Positions 10,822-23,201 of a stretch of DNA of 64,000 nt are shown piece by piece. The notes under the pieces are model-generated. The model ran no database searches. It worked only from the letters and a program-made list of their open reading frames with translations, and had not been told where the DNA came from. The first letter of the stretch is position 1; every line of letters starts with the position of its first letter. This DNA is from Batkoa obscura (lineage: Eukaryota; Entomophthoromycota; Entomophthoromycetes; Entomophthorales; Batkoaceae), in NCBI GenBank assembly GCA_030770535.1, contig JASVEC010000018.1, positions 558,001-622,000 on the forward strand, read 5' to 3'. The position numbers and the translations under genes are program-made.

Positions 10822-13594
10822 ATGAATCAACAATATCAACTTAGTAAAGGGTTTGGTAAATTTTCGGCTAGCGGTAATGGTATCTTTGAAGATTATCCAG
10901 GCCAAGTTATTTTACAAGTAGTTTCTATTAAAAATAATCAAGGTGCTAATGATAATGATCCAAATAAAAGATATAAGTGAGTATTATTAGATTGAATTAA
11001 ACTAAACTAAGCCAAATTATAATATATATCCTTTTATTGAATATCAATTAATTAACTATTTTTTTAAAAAACAATTAGAGCTCTTTGTTGGGATGGCGAA
11101 AGTAAAATTCAAGGTAAGAAAATTGGCTAAATGATAGTAAATGGATTAAAACTAATATTTTTTTTTTAATTTTATTTAGTTTACTTCTCAGTCGAATTAA
11201 ATGAAAAATTACATTCCGGCTACATCCAAAATTATTTATTAATTCATTTAGTTAATGGACAATTTGCTGATTTTAATGGAAAAAGGTAATTAGAAGATAA
11301 AATAATGACTATTTAATTTTAATTGTTGATATTAATAATATTCAATGACTAGATATATCATTATTCGTGAAGTTAATGCTTTATATAATCCAGGCCATAT
11401 TTTAGAAGATCCAGCCATTAATAATAATCCTAATAATAATGCCCACCCACAGGTAGCTGGGATGCAAAATCCTATTCAAAATTTTCAACCAAATTTAAAT
11501 AACAATATTAATAATCCAACGCCTAAACAAGAAAATAATCATAACAATAGCTTTAATCAAAGTTTTAATAGTAATAATAATCAAAGTTTTAACAATAATT
11601 CTAATCCAAATATGAATCAAAACAGGTAAATATTGAAAGTAAATAGATGTAATTAAGTTAACTAAAATTAACGTTATAGTAATATAAATGATTCTATTCC
11701 GGAGGGTATGAGAATTATACCAATTTCAAATTTAAATCCATTTCAGAATAAGTAATTTATTTTGTTTTGTTTATTCATTTTGTTGTTTATTTATTATAAA
11801 ATAAGATGGACAATTAAAGCAGTAGTTTCTTTCAAAGGGGATATACGACAATACAATAATGCCAAAGGGCCAGGTAGATTAATTAATATTCATTTTATGG
11901 ATGATAGTGGGGAAATTCGAGCTACTGCATTTAATGAACAATGTGATAAATTTGGTTCTTTGTTAGAAGTTAATAAGGTAAATGATTATCATTAGTGTTA
12001 TATCAATATAATATTTATATATTTAGAGCTATTATATTAGTAATTTAAGAATTGGACAAGCTAATAAAAAATATTCGACATTAAAGAATGATTATGAATT
12101 AACTTTTACTTCGGTTTCAGAAGCTATTAAGGTAAATTTTATTTAATACATAATCATTCATTTATTTTTATTTTTTTAGTGTGACGAAGAACATCAAGTT
12201 AAAGTTCATTATGAATTCATACCTATTTCTGATATTGAATTAAAAGATGTCAATTCCATTGTTGGTAATAATACATAATATAATAATAATAAATAATACA
12301 ATAAAATATAATACAGTATATTAAATCAATTTATATTTAGATGTTATTGGAGTAATTACGGATATTAGTGACATTATTGAATTTACGTCAGCTAAACAAA
12401 ATAAAGAAGTAAGTTAAATTTATTAATAATAATTACTAAAAATAGTATCTATTACTTATAATTTGTTTAGTTTAAAAAAAGAGAAATGACATTAGTCGAT
12501 TCTTCAGCAACAAGTATTAAATTCACATTATGGAATGAATTAGCAACTAGCTTTAATGGTACTATTGGAGATATAGTTGCATTACATTCTGTCAAGATTG
12601 GGGAATTTCAAGGCAAAAGTTTGTCAACTGTCGGAACAAGTATTGTAAATATTAATCCAGAAATCAATCAAGCTTATGAATTAAAACATTGGTAATTTTG
12701 ATTATTAAAAATAATCAAATAATCATTATTAACGTTTAATTTATTTTTGTTTTTATTAGGTATAACAGTAATAATAATAACACTAATTTTAGAACTTTAG
12801 CCAATAATAATATGGGTGGTATGGATATGGGTAATTGTGAAATAAAACAGTTGGATATTATTAAAAATGATAATGAATTCGGTAGAAATAATGTAAGTTT
12901 ATATTTAAATAATAACAGTAATATACATTAAATTAATTTTGTTTTATTTAATTTAGCCCGAAAAATTTAGTTGTATTGCATGGATTACAAAAATTAAAGA
13001 TGGTGCAACTTATCCAGCATGTCCATCAGATAATTGTAATAAAAAAGTAATTGAATCTTCAGACGGTTGGTATTGTGCTAAATGTAATCGTAATTTTGAA
13101 AATCCAGATTATAGGTAATAATAGTATATAAATTTACATGTATAATATATTAATGGTACTATTATAATAATAATTAGATTTATTATTAATTGTTCTATAT
13201 CGGATTCTCATGAAGATATTTGGGTCAATTTATTTCATGATCAAGCTGTAAATTTGTTAGGTTTTTCAGCTAATGAATTTGAACAAAGAAAAGTAAGTTT
13301 ATAATATACAATAGTAACAATGATTAATTGATTAATTTCTTATTAAAATAGAATGAAACTAATGAACCACAACGAATCGTTAGTCATATATTATTTAAGC
13401 CATTTATGTTTTATATAATTGGTAAACCAGATACTTATGCTGTAAGTTTTTATAACAATAACAATATAACATTAACAAGTTGTTAAATTTCTTTATAGGA
13501 TCAAACTCGAGTTAAATTCACTGCTCGTAATATTCAAGTTATTGAACCAAGTAATCGTATGGAAGAATTAAAAACTATATTAAATTCTTATTAA
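10822..13594 (+). CDS. RFA1: Replication protein A large subunit (RPA70)
   Basis: Fifteen exons, 627 residues. Exons: 10822-10976, 11079-11113, 11180-11285, 11353-11625, 11680-11751, 11806-11977, 12027-12131, 12180-12264, 12341-12408, 12471-12691, 12760-12892, 12957-13114, 13178-13292, 13352-13441, 13499-13594. It binds single-stranded DNA in replication, repair and recombination. The N-terminal OB fold (about 1-120) and an N/Q-rich linker lead to DNA-binding domain A, with NPFQNKWTIKAVV and GEIRATAFNEQCDKFGSLLE. Domain B follows (KNDYELTFTSVSEA, DVIGVITDISDI, FKKREMTLVDSS). Domain C carries the zinc ribbon CPSDNCNKKV...WYCAKCNRNFENPDYRF (four cysteines). Length and domain order match yeast Rfa1 (621 aa). 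Introns are 46-102 nt, nearly all GTAAGT-like. It is tail-to-tail with the RCC1-repeat gene, 79 bp apart. Confidence 0.97.
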
Positions 13595-13673
13595 ATTTTG
13601 ATAAAATGAATAAAATTGACATTCTTAGCTTATTAAATGTTAAAATATAATATTAATTAATAGCTAATATTTT

Positions 13674-14789
13674 TTATTTTATATAAATAATAGTAAATGC
13701 ATACCCATTACCAAATTTAATAACATTATTATAAATTAGTATTGGTTCATAAATTATACTGATATTTTCATCAATACAATTAAAATGTTCATTCCATCCG
13801 TTTGTATATAATTCATTATTATTTAATAAATACAAATTATAATTGGAGCCTAAACTTACTTTATTAATATTATTTAATTCAATTTTATTTAATATGTTAT
13901 TATTATTATTATTATTATCTTTCTTTCCAATCGCCAATTCTCCTAATTGATTAGAACCAAAACTATAAATATTATTTTCATCATCCATTATTATATTATG
14001 AAACCAACCTGAGTGAATTTCCTTAACTTTAATATTTAAATCTAATTTAATAGGTTTATAACTTGATTTCATCTCCTTATTAGCTAATTGTTCTTTATTA
14101 TTTCTACCTACTATAAATATTTCATTTTCTTTTGTTAAAAGCACGGTATGATCTAAACCTAAACTAATATCGATAATATCTTTTACTTCAATTATTTCAG
14201 TTATTTCTATCAAAAATCTGTTTTCTTTTGGATTCTTTAATAATTGACCATATTTATTATCTCCCATGCCATATATTTTGCCTTCTTCTGTTAAGATTAT
14301 ACTATGCTTAATTCCACTATAAACCGATTTAATTTTTTGAGAAAAATTGATTTGATGATAATGTATTTTTTTATCTTTGTGACCTAATTGACGATAAGTA
14401 TTATCACCAAATAGAAATACTGTGGATTCATTACTATCCTCTTCACCGTTTTTTTTAACTATTATAGTATGATTAAACCCTAAACTGATTGATTCAATCC
14501 TGCATTCCTTTTTCTCTCCCTCTTCATTCCAATATTTATTTTTTTCGAATCGAAAATAATTCTTGATATTTCCCATCTCTTTGTAATTTAATTGACCAAA
14601 TTTATTACAACCTGAAATAAAATAATTGTTTTGAATATCTTGAATAACACAATGATTTCCACCTCCATAAATATTTTTAATAGGATAATTTAAATCTTCA
14701 ATATGAATTTCAACACTTTTTTCTTTATCACTTTCAAAACCAAGTCCTAATTGACTTCCACTATTACTACCAAACCCATATAATGGCAT
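13674..14789 (-). CDS. RCC1-repeat beta-propeller protein (Ats1-like)
   Basis: Single exon, 371 residues. It starts MPLYGFGSNSGSQLGLG and shows about six RCC1 repeats, seen as YGFGSNSGSQLGLG, FISGCNKFGQLNY, FLFGDNTYRQLGHK, YGMGDNKYGQLLKN, FIVGRNNKEQLANK, YSFGSNQLGELAIG and a weak last one (YTNGWNEHFN). The repeated SLGxxHTIxL blades between them are typical. The opening is like yeast Ats1 (MSCVYAFGSNGQRQLGLG...), an RCC1-fold protein tied to tRNA wobble modification and diphthamide synthesis. It lacks features of the chromatin-bound exchange factor RCC1 itself. A run of seven Asn interrupts one blade. The fold is certain; the Ats1 assignment is only a suggestion from length and the first blade. 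Confidence 0.85.
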   Translation of the reverse strand: MPLYGFGSNSGSQLGLGFESDKEKSVEIHIEDLNYPIKNIYGGGNHCVIQDIQNNYFISGCNKFGQLNYKEMGNIKNYFRFEKNKYWNEEGEKKECRIESISLGFNHTIIVKKNGEEDSNESTVFLFGDNTYRQLGHKDKKIHYHQINFSQKIKSVYSGIKHSIILTEEGKIYGMGDNKYGQLLKNPKENRFLIEITEIIEVKDIIDISLGLDHTVLLTKENEIFIVGRNNKEQLANKEMKSSYKPIKLDLNIKVKEIHSGWFHNIIMDDENNIYSFGSNQLGELAIGKKDNNNNNNNILNKIELNNINKVSLGSNYNLYLLNNNELYTNGWNEHFNCIDENISIIYEPILIYNNVIKFGNGYAFTIIYIK

Positions 14790-14864
14790 TTTTATTGATA
14801 TTAGATCTTATATAAAATGTAAATGACAATAATAATAAAGAAGAGAGAATAAGACAATAAAGAA

Positions 14865-15875
14865 TTACGTTTTTATTTGAATTTTATTAATTACTTGTAA
14901 TAAGTTATAGATTTTCTCTCCATCAGCCTCTGATTGGTTATTACGATCAATTAATAAACTGAATATCCCTAATTTTAAAGACATCAAATAATCACTATAA
15001 AAAAAAATATATAAATTAGTAATACGTAATTAATATATAATTAATTTAAATAATATAATAACATTTTCCTCCCTTACCATTCATAATCATCGCCAATATG
15101 TAATAATTGATTTTTATCTATATTATATTCTTCTAATATTAGCTCCAACATCATTGGGTTAGGTTTTAATTCATAATTAATAGATAAATAAACATTATCA
15201 AAATACTTCATTATTTTTTTTTCTTTTAATACATTAACTAAACAATAAGTTAATATCAGTTTCAATACAATCAATAATAACATAGTAGAAAATAATAAAA
15301 TTCTCAACTTACTTATTCTATTATCCATATTAGAACAAATTACTAATTTAATATTATTACCAAACTTTAATTTCATCATTCTTAGAAACAAAATTGTATC
15401 CCAATATAGTACATAATATCTAGCATCAAATTCGTTATAAGTAAATTCTGCCAATTGATCAATCTGTCTTCTGTTCAAATTATTTCTAAATAAATCGAAG
15501 TAGCAATCTCCAACTAATTTTAACCACCATTGTTTTTCTGTAGATGGGACAGAGGAAGAGAGTTTATAGTTTGGATATAATGAAGAATGTTTTTTATAAT
15601 GGATTTTAAAGCTGTTATTGATTCGAAAAGATAAATTATGTTTTAATTCCAATGGTAAAGTTATATCGCTTTTTTCCAATATTTGACACTGAAAAGTAAA
15701 TCATTGTTAATTCTGTTAGTTCTATGGGTCTATTATTATAATTGATAGATAGTAAAATGGAATATAGATTGAATAAATCATTACTTACATAAATACTACC
15801 GATATTACCTTTTGGCTTTAATAAAGTATTAAATAAATCCAATGAAATGACTTTGATATTATTATACACTTTCAA
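14865..15875 (-). CDS. HAD-superfamily hydrolase, HDHD3/DPI35-like
   Basis: Four exons (15875-15789, 15688-15313, 15237-15078, 14994-14865), 250 residues. Motif I is VISLDLFNTLLKPKG: the nucleophile Asp is present, but the usual second Asp (DxD) is Phe. This matches the DAYNTL-type motif of yeast DPI35 (YMR130W) and human HDHD3. Next comes the cap signature YPNYKLSS...EKQWWLKLV. Motif II is LVICSNMDNR, motif III is YELKPNPMM (Lys-Pro), and motif IV is LLHIGDDYECDYL, created by the last splice. Together they define the HDHD3 group, whose substrate is not established. The intron after SNMDNRI contains extra open sequence, so an unspliced reading would insert hydrophobic residues. It is head-to-tail with the RCC1-repeat gene. 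Confidence 0.85.
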
Positions 15876-16324
15876 TAGATGAAAAGTTAATTGCTTATCA
15901 GTATAACAACTATTATTAATTACTCATTTTGCTTGCTTAATGTTGAAATAAATAATTTCTTTATTTCTTGTCACAAGTATTATTTGAAAAGCAAAACAAC
16001 CAATCAATTTACAGCTATTTTAAAAAATTTAAAAATGAGCTTGAATTTCAAAATTGATAGCATCTCTCATTATATCTGTTTAATTTAATTTATAAACTAA
16101 AATATTATGTATCCTCCGTCATCACAAAACCATTGTATAAATAAACATCTATGTATTAAAAATATATTAAAATAAAAATAAAATAAAACAAACTTCATTT
16201 TTTTAAAATCATCTTTTATTCAATAACATTTCAAATAATTATAATTACTTTTTCACATATACAAAAGTCATTAAAAATCAAAATCTGTTATTACTCCTCA
16301 CAAAAATAAAAAATGACTTAACGT
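15876..16324. other. Intergenic region between HAD gene and DHH1
   Basis: About 450 bp, A/T-rich, with no supported gene. A 65-codon open frame (15891-16088) has no family traits and no codon-use support. It holds the HAD promoter on one side and the DHH1 3' end on the other. Confidence 0.55.
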
Positions 16325-18127
16325 TTAATTTTGATTGCGATGACCATTATTATTACTATTGTTATTAGCATAATTATAATGATTATTCGCTCCTGGTGAA
16401 TTTACCCCACCATTTCCTTGCATTGGATTTTGTTCACTATTATTATTATTATTATTATTTGGATTGTATCTTTGATAATTGTTGTTATAACCTCCTCTGC
16501 CACCTTGATGTTGTTGTTGATGATTATTTGGATTATAGTTGTTACGATGATTATTGCGATATTGACTTTGTTGGCCACCTTGTTGTCCTTGATGATGTTG
16601 ATGATGTTGATTATTGTTGTTATAATGATTTCTGTTATTATAATTATTATAATGTCTACCATTATTATTATTATAACTAGTCAAACCTTCCATTTGCTTT
16701 TTTTGTACTTCTTTAGCAGCTACAATATCTGGTTGTTGAGTACGATCTTGATTCAAAGCACTTGGAGCCACATATAAAGAGCGATCAATTTCTCCAGGTA
16801 TTGGCTTAATTTCAGTACCTAATTCTTGCTCAATTTTGTATAATTGTCGACTATCTTCTTCAGTTATTAAATTAATAGCTAGCCCAAAATGTCCAAATCT
16901 ACCAGAACGTCCAATACGATGAAGATATGTTTCAGCAGTCTTTGGAAAATCAAAGTTGATAACTACATTCACGGCTTGGATATCAATACCACGAGTTAAT
17001 AAATCAGAACAGACTAAATTACGACATAATCCTTCTCTAAAATCATGGAAAACTCGATTACGTGAATTTTGGTCCATTTTAGCATGAGTGAAATAGCAAG
17101 AGTATCCAATCTCAGTAATTTTACGTGCCAACAGTTCTACACGAGTTGTACTATTACAAAATATAATAGATTGGTTGATTTGTAATTTAGAAAATAAAGT
17201 ATTAAGACAATGAACTTTTTGAGATTCAGGTACAAAAGCATAATATTGAGTAATACCTTTTAAAGTTAAATCATCCATTAAATTAATTTCATACGGTCTC
17301 TTCATCCATTTATCTGAGAATTCCTTGACCATTAATGGGAAAGTGGCACTATATAACATAATTTGTCTTTCTTTTGAGACATAGTCTAACAATTGTTCAA
17401 CTACTTGAGTAAATTCAGCTGATAGTAATTTATCAGCTTCATCCATAACAAACGTTGTACATTCACTTAAATCAGCTACTCCTTTACCAGCTAAATCAAG
17501 GATACGACCTGGTGTACCACAAATAATATGAACTGTTTGAGTTAAACGAACAATGTCTTCTTTTAAATTGGTACCACCAGTAGCTACCATAACTTCAACT
17601 CCCAATTTATTACCAATGACTTTACATACCTGAGCTGTTTGTAAAGCTAATTCACGTGTAGGTACTAATAAAAGAGCTTGTATTTTTGGTTTTTTGACAT
17701 TGATTTTTTCTAAAGTGGGTATTAAAAATGCTGCTGTTTTACCCGTACCATTTTTAGCACGTGCCAATATATCACGACCAGTTAAGGCAATGGGTATTGA
17801 TTCTTCTTGAATTGGGGAAGGTCTTTCATAACCAAACTCATAAATCCCCATCAACAATTCTCTTTTTAATAAAAAGTCATCAAACTCAGTTCCTTTTGTA
17901 TTAGTAACATCCTAAAGTAATTAGAATTAATACTGTTTGCCATTAAAAATAAAATAATACTTACCTCAGTTTGAGGTCTAGTATCTTTTGGTGGTTTTTT
18001 TGCAGTTAATTTCCAAGAATCAAAGTTTTGACTATAATATTATTGTTAAATACGGATAAAACATTTAAATTATTTAAACTTACGTTAAACTTTCTACTGA
18101 GTTTATACTATTTGGATTAAAAGACAT
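16325..18127 (-). CDS. DHH1: DEAD-box RNA helicase Dhh1/DDX6
   Basis: Three exons (18127-18084, 18031-17965, 17911-16325), 565 residues. The spliced start is [20 protein letters not shown], then [20 protein letters not shown] and [20 protein letters not shown], as in yeast Dhh1. Motifs in order: Q motif ([13 protein letters not shown]), I ([13 protein letters not shown]), Ia (PTRELALQ), Ib ([10 protein letters not shown]), II ([10 protein letters not shown]), III (YSATFPL), IV ([13 protein letters not shown]), V ([14 protein letters not shown]) and VI ([13 protein letters not shown]). Dhh1 represses translation and promotes decapping in P-bodies with Dcp2, Edc3 and Pat1. After about residue 440 the protein turns into a long N/Q/H/Y/G-rich prion-like tail of about 120 residues, the kind known to drive P-body condensation. 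The low-complexity tail makes spurious open frames on both strands at 16396-16777. Confidence 0.97.
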
Positions 18128-19030
18128 ATTGAAATATTTTACAAAGAAAATAAAAGCAAGATTAAGTAAAGAGAGTGAGGGAAAGAAAATAAAAGATTAA
18201 AAAAATAAAGATTAACGAGTACAGATAGTAAATCAAAGTTAATTAGCAATAAATTTTTGTTAAAAAGAACTTAACAAATATATCAATTCTTTTTAAAATT
18301 AATGGTTAAATCGTATACCTAATTTATAACTAATTAGTATCCAATTTATTTAAATTCAAAAAATTTGACTTACTATTTAAATTCGATTAAATAATATATA
18401 AATATAAAATTTCTTTTGATATGGCTTTGTAAATAAAAATAGTTTAAATGAATTAACTTCAAATGATATTTTTATAATAAATGTTTGAATCAAATTTTCA
18501 ATTGATAAAAAAAACGATGTAGATGATAAATTTTGAAAAACTATAACTTTCAATAAAATAAAACTCTTAATATAATTTTAAAGGTTTTAAGTAATATAAT
18601 TTATAATTTTGAGATGGATGGATCTTCGTTTAATATCTTTTCTTTTAGATAAGTTGTCCTTATTCCTTTATAATTGTATACAAAAAAGTACTTATTTTGA
18701 TTTCATGTACTTTTTCTTTGCTAACGTTATCAGAAAGACCTACCCCATTTTCTTTCTTTTATTTCATTCAATCATTTTGTTCCATTTACTTAATTATTGG
18801 TTTTTAATTGCTTTTGAGTCTTTTCAATTGCACCCCAAATGTTCGTCAGCTTAATTCTTTAAAAACCAACTTTAAAGCTTAAATTTGATTGGATATCAAT
18901 TCTACGTCATCTCTCCAATATTTGATATTAAATATTAGTAAAAACAAACAGTAATAATAAAATATAACAATAAAATATAATAATATTATTAATGATATTC
19001 AATACTTGATATGATTTTTGTTTAATAATA
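18128..19030. other. Intergenic region upstream of DHH1
   Basis: About 900 bp of A/T-rich DNA, with the DHH1 promoter near its left end and the 3' end of the PCI-domain gene at the right. A weak open frame at 18609-18854 on the plus strand is rich in F, L and I, has no start context or homology I recognise, and is probably chance. Confidence 0.5.
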
Positions 19031-20573
19031 TTAAAAGTCACTAGATATAGAATTTATTATAGGGAATGGTTCCACTTTAGAAAGTACAAGTATCTGTTGA
19101 TCATGGGCAACATAACCTCGAATAAACTCCTAAACGAACTTTGATAAACTTTGTTATAAATATTTAAATAAACTTACATTTCTTATTAGACTTGAAATTT
19201 CTAACTCAAGTAAAATATTACTTGTATCATTATTTCCATTTTCCTCCTTTTTTAATAAAATATGGTGAGCTTTATAAATGGTGTTTAACGGTATCCTTGA
19301 ATTATTATCATGGATGCTATATATTTTTTTAATTAGCGAATAGATTATTATTATTCTCATCTTTTCAATTAATAATAAACAGTCGGTACTTTTATAATAA
19401 TCTATATTTTTTTTAAGACTTTTTTCATATAATTGAATATCTCCTCGTTGAACTGCCAATACTAAAGAGTGATAATGTTTTACTAAATTAGGATATTTTT
19501 GTAATAATTGAATCTTTGGCAAGTTTAATAAGTTAAGTTGTAATGGTATCAAATATTTTAAAATGGATCTAAATTATCGTTATGATTATTGTCATTATAA
19601 ATAAACAAATGTAACTTACTCTTGACATTCAGTAGCATAACCTGGGCATAACTCAAATGCTTTTTTAAAATAATTTAAAGCCTTGATTTTTATTAGTTTA
19701 TATTCCACTTAAAATAGATAAACACCTACTTCATTATATTTGGATTCAAAAAAATCATTAACACCTAAATAATAAAAATAAGCTAACACCTGACTTTTTG
19801 GAAGTAAATTGACATCAATATCTGCTGTAGCAATCAACCTCATCACTGATTTAATTAAATTAAATTGTTTTCTTTTAATATAAAAACTTAACAATAAATT
19901 CACAAACTTATACGTTCCCCATTTTCTACTGCTTGTTACCTCCTGTCTATCATTACTACAAAAGCCTACACATCTCGTCACTAATTGAGAATATCTTTCT
20001 AATTTATCATCACTTTGATTATCATCATCAAGCTAAAATCATGTCCTTTAATGATACTTTGATATAATAAAAAATTTACTTTGTAAGCCAGTTGTTTGAT
20101 TTCTTTTAATAAGGGATCAAACAAACATAAATGTTCTCTTGTTAGATTGGTTAATCTTAATAACTCACTAAAAAAAACCAAATGATTATCCTCGATAACT
20201 AAAAAATAAAAAATAAAAGTTTACCATACACTTTCAAATAAAGCTTCAAAAATCTCTAGCAGTTCACCTTTGCCCAAAGCGTGTCTTGCTTGAGTGAGTT
20301 TTAAAAAAAAGGAACCAAAAGGTCGGGTTATCTTTGGTTTTACATATTCTTCATAGGTTAATTTGACTCCATTTGACTCGTACTAATTTATAATTTCAAT
20401 AAAATAAATAATATATATAAATCACTTACATCATTCATATCAAGAAGCAGCTCTGTATAAATCACTGGTACATAATCTTTACTTAATGTAATCCAATCTT
20501 TCTTTTTAATTAATGTGTTCACTTCGCGTACATATTGGTTTATAAACATGAATTTTACTCCTTTCTCTTTCAT
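19031..20573 (-). CDS. PCI-domain protein of the PCID2/Thp1/Csn12 family
   Basis: Seven exons (20573-20430, 20382-20225, 20167-20080, 20032-19730, 19681-19620, 19568-19178, 19129-19031), 414 residues; human PCID2 has 399. It opens with INQYVREVNTLIKKKDW (PCID2: INQYLQQV...). The middle has SSRKWGTYKFVNLLLSFYIK, equivalent to the conserved DSKKWG...VN block. Then come the TPR-like ALNYFKKAFELCP, the PCI core LLQKYPNLVKHYHSLVLAVQ and GDIQLYEKSLKKN, and the winged-helix end GYVAHDQQILVLSKVEPFP. The last is the family's C-terminal signature. Thp1/PCID2 works with Sac3 in TREX-2 for mRNA export; Csn12 is its paralogue. Sequence alone does not separate the two here. A TTTCAG just upstream of the first ATG leaves room for a 5' UTR intron. 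Confidence 0.9.
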
Positions 20574-20652
20574 TTTCCTGAAATAATTTAATAAAAAGAG
20601 GAACTAAATAGTGAGTTTTATCTCATTCTAAAAAGCAAAAATTGCAGAAATG

Positions 20653-21100
20653 TCAGGGATTATCACCCTGATATTCCTGGTAAAATAAATTATAAGGTAA
20701 TTTGTCAATTGAATCTCTTGAACTGGATATAACTTCTCAACCAGTTCTTAACAATTCAATCCTTTACTAAATCAGGATTGAAGCGGATTACAAGGGCTAT
20801 TTCAAGAAGGAAATGATTCATATAATCCAAAGTAAAACTGTTAAAAGTTTTGTTTAAGAGTCCTTTTACTTTATCTCTTATCCTTAAGTATCAAAGTTTT
20901 AAAGTATTTAAACACAGTAATTTTAGTTAATTACTATAAGGAGTAGTTTTTGTTCTAATAAAGATATTATATGTTAGCTTTAGTTTTTAGCTACATCCTG
21001 TCAAGTCTTTAGGATTGTAGAGCTTAGCTCAGCTGTTCTTCACAGTTATATATTAGGGAGATTTCGATAAGCTCCCCCCGGCTATTAAATCTACTAGCCG
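20653..21100. other. Hairpin-rich segment, possible structured RNA or decayed element
   Basis: Several perfect short stems lie close together: TCAGGG/CCCTGA (20653-20671), GAACTGG/CCAGTTC (20720-20747, extendable with bulges to about 20 pairs), TCAATCCT/AGGATTGA (20756-20781), GGGAG/CTCCC (21056-21076) and CGGCTA/TAGCCG (21079-21100). Base composition is less A/T-biased than the flanks. I do not recognise any known snRNA, RNase P/MRP, SRP or snoRNA signature. Confidence 0.3.
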
Positions 21101-21228
21101 CTTACCTTTTGTTACATTTACACAGATACTAGCTTGATTTCAGATTATCACAAACAAGTTAGATAAAACTCCTTTATTTACCACAAATGTTTGATATAAA
21201 AACATTACAAAAGTTAAAAGAAATTCGA

Positions 21229-21300
21229 GGGCTCAGCAGGGAATTGAACCCTGGACCTCTCGCACCCAAAGCGAGAATCATACCACTAGACCACTAAGCC
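21229..21300 (-). tRNA. tRNA-Pro (anticodon UGG)
   Basis: Read on the minus strand it starts GGCTTAGTGGTCTAGTGG and has anticodon arm CTCGC-TTTGGGT-GCGAG (TGG). The T arm is CCAGG-GTTCAAT-TCCCTG-like with B box GGTTCAATTCC, and the acceptor 3' strand is CTGAGCC. All four stems pair. The base after the acceptor is C, the discriminator expected for eukaryotic tRNA-Pro. A TTTT run follows within 15 bases. No intron. Confidence 0.95.
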
Positions 21301-21556
21301 TCTTAAAGCTAGTTATAATCCAAGTATTTTTTTAGAATATATTATACCTAAAATGCCACTTCTGAAACATTTTATTTTTTGAATGGTTTTTGAATTTAAA
21401 CAGTTTATAATGTATTCGATATAAATACACCCTATATTAATAATTATTTTGTATATAAATAAAGACAATTATGGAGTATTTTAAATCAACTTCATTAATA
21501 CCAAAGATTGCTTAAATATGTTTAATTATAACATTTTATTTATTATCGAAAATAAA

Positions 21557-21663
21557 ATATAGGGGTATCTTTTTTGACTTATTATTTTTTCCATTTTTTA
21601 AGCGCTATTTAAATGGAAAATTTGTTAGCAAAATTCTTAAACACAAAAATACATCCCCATATA
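21557..21663 (-). repeat. Dispersed palindromic repeat, copy 6
   Basis: Minus orientation, about 107 bp, from ATATAGGGGTATC through TTTTTTAAGCGCTATTTAAATGG to ACATCCCCATATA. It lies about 260 bp upstream of tRNA-Pro (which reads on the minus strand). Confidence 0.88.
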
Positions 21664-23201
21664 GTAACTCGAGGCTTTTTAATTGAATTATTTTTTGATA
21701 TCTCGTACATTTAATAAAGTCAATAAATTTTCTTTATAGTATTTTACGTAGATTTTACAGTAATATTGCCTATTCCATTTGTTTTACATAGTTTACAGTC
21801 TATTACGTGCTATTCTTAATAATTCAAGTCTATCTTAGTCACATAAACTAAGACCTTTCGAGTTACAACCAGTCAGTCAAGCAAATACTGCTTTTGACTC
21901 CAATCACTGAGTACCAGATTTCAGAATTATTGGTAACTTAAAAATATTAGTATTCAATAGTTAATTTCTAATATTTAATAGATATTAAAGCTTCTAAATT
22001 TTAGTTATAAGATAAAATATAGTTGATTTCTTAACTTCATAGTTTCAATTAAAATTATATTGAGTTTTTTAAATTTGTTATTATGTTCAATAAAGCATAA
22101 ACATTTTTTAATATTCTATGTTTCTTTAGTATTTTTGTTTTCTAACATTTTTTGAAAATTATACTTATTTTATTATTAAATATAAAATACCAAACTTTAA
22201 TACCAATATGGCTTATTTATTACAATATTCTAGATCTATTAGATTTTGTGTTCTTGTGTTTATGTTATTCAAAGCTTAAAATTATTATACAACTTCTGTT
22301 ATTTGGTTTTTTAATAATTTTATTATGTTTTTTTAAATGTTAATATGATATTTATATAATTTATATAACCTTTTTATTACTTTTTATTTTTATTTTTATT
22401 TTTATTTTTAATAGTAAATTGTGATAATAATATTTTATTATTAGTTATCTTTAAATAACCATATTAATTTTTATTTACATTAAAAACTTTCATATTTATT
22501 AAAAAAATGAGACAATCAAAATAAGACTTAAGTTTTCTTAAATTTAGTTAATGATATGTTAAGGACTTACAAAAACTTAGTTTGGATTAATTTTTAACTA
22601 AATCCTGAAGCCAATTTGGACATCCCCATGTAGATTTAAAAATATTTAAATCAGAATAATTTTAAAGTGAATATCGTATTTTAAGGAGCATCAATATAAA
22701 AATATGTCTATGTTTTGACATCAAAATATTATAGAATACTTAACACCATATCTCAGTATAAAAATGTGATTAAATTTACTTCTTTAGAAAATAGAATTTT
22801 TTATTTTAAAGATTATTTTTTAAATAATTTATCCATTCAGCGATATTAAAAAATACCTATTTTTTTGCCAGTTTATCCATTCAGCGACATATTAAAAGTC
22901 AGTAACAAGTTATAACTTATTGTCAAAACTATTGACAAAATGCTAGGTAAACCAATAACTATCAAGAATAGCCAACTATAAACTATACTTTTTCGGCTAA
23001 TTTTGAAATAGTTTATATAAATGTGAAAGTGATAGAAAATAATTTAAGCATTGTCCGAGGTTATATTACTAAGATAATAAAGTAACGATATGTATCAAAT
23101 AATTTTGAACATAATGAGGGCTTGAATAAAGTTAGTGTGATACTAATATATAAGAATTAAATGAACATGAAATCAAACTAAAAGTAAATCAAAAACAAGA
23201 G

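Larger units (their letters stand above)
20574..23201. other. 2.6-kb gene-free region with tRNA-Pro and a hairpin-rich segment
   Basis: No protein gene is supported. It contains a hairpin-rich segment (20650-21100), tRNA-Pro (21229-21300) and one palindromic repeat copy (21557-21663). It also has a (TTTTTA)n microsatellite near 22380-22412. The last few hundred bases are the promoter side of the DHA1 transporter. Open frames such as 22152-22343 are F/L/I-rich and look random. Confidence 0.6.

Noticed and set aside
16396-16777. Several overlapping open frames on both strands
   Set aside because: Shadows of the N/Q/H-rich tail of DHH1.
18609-18854. 81-codon open frame on the plus strand
   Set aside because: Random-looking F/L/I-rich composition, no start context, no neighbours in operon or splice relation.
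22618-22632. ACATCCCCATGTAG as a repeat end
   Set aside because: Nothing else of the palindromic repeat is present nearby.
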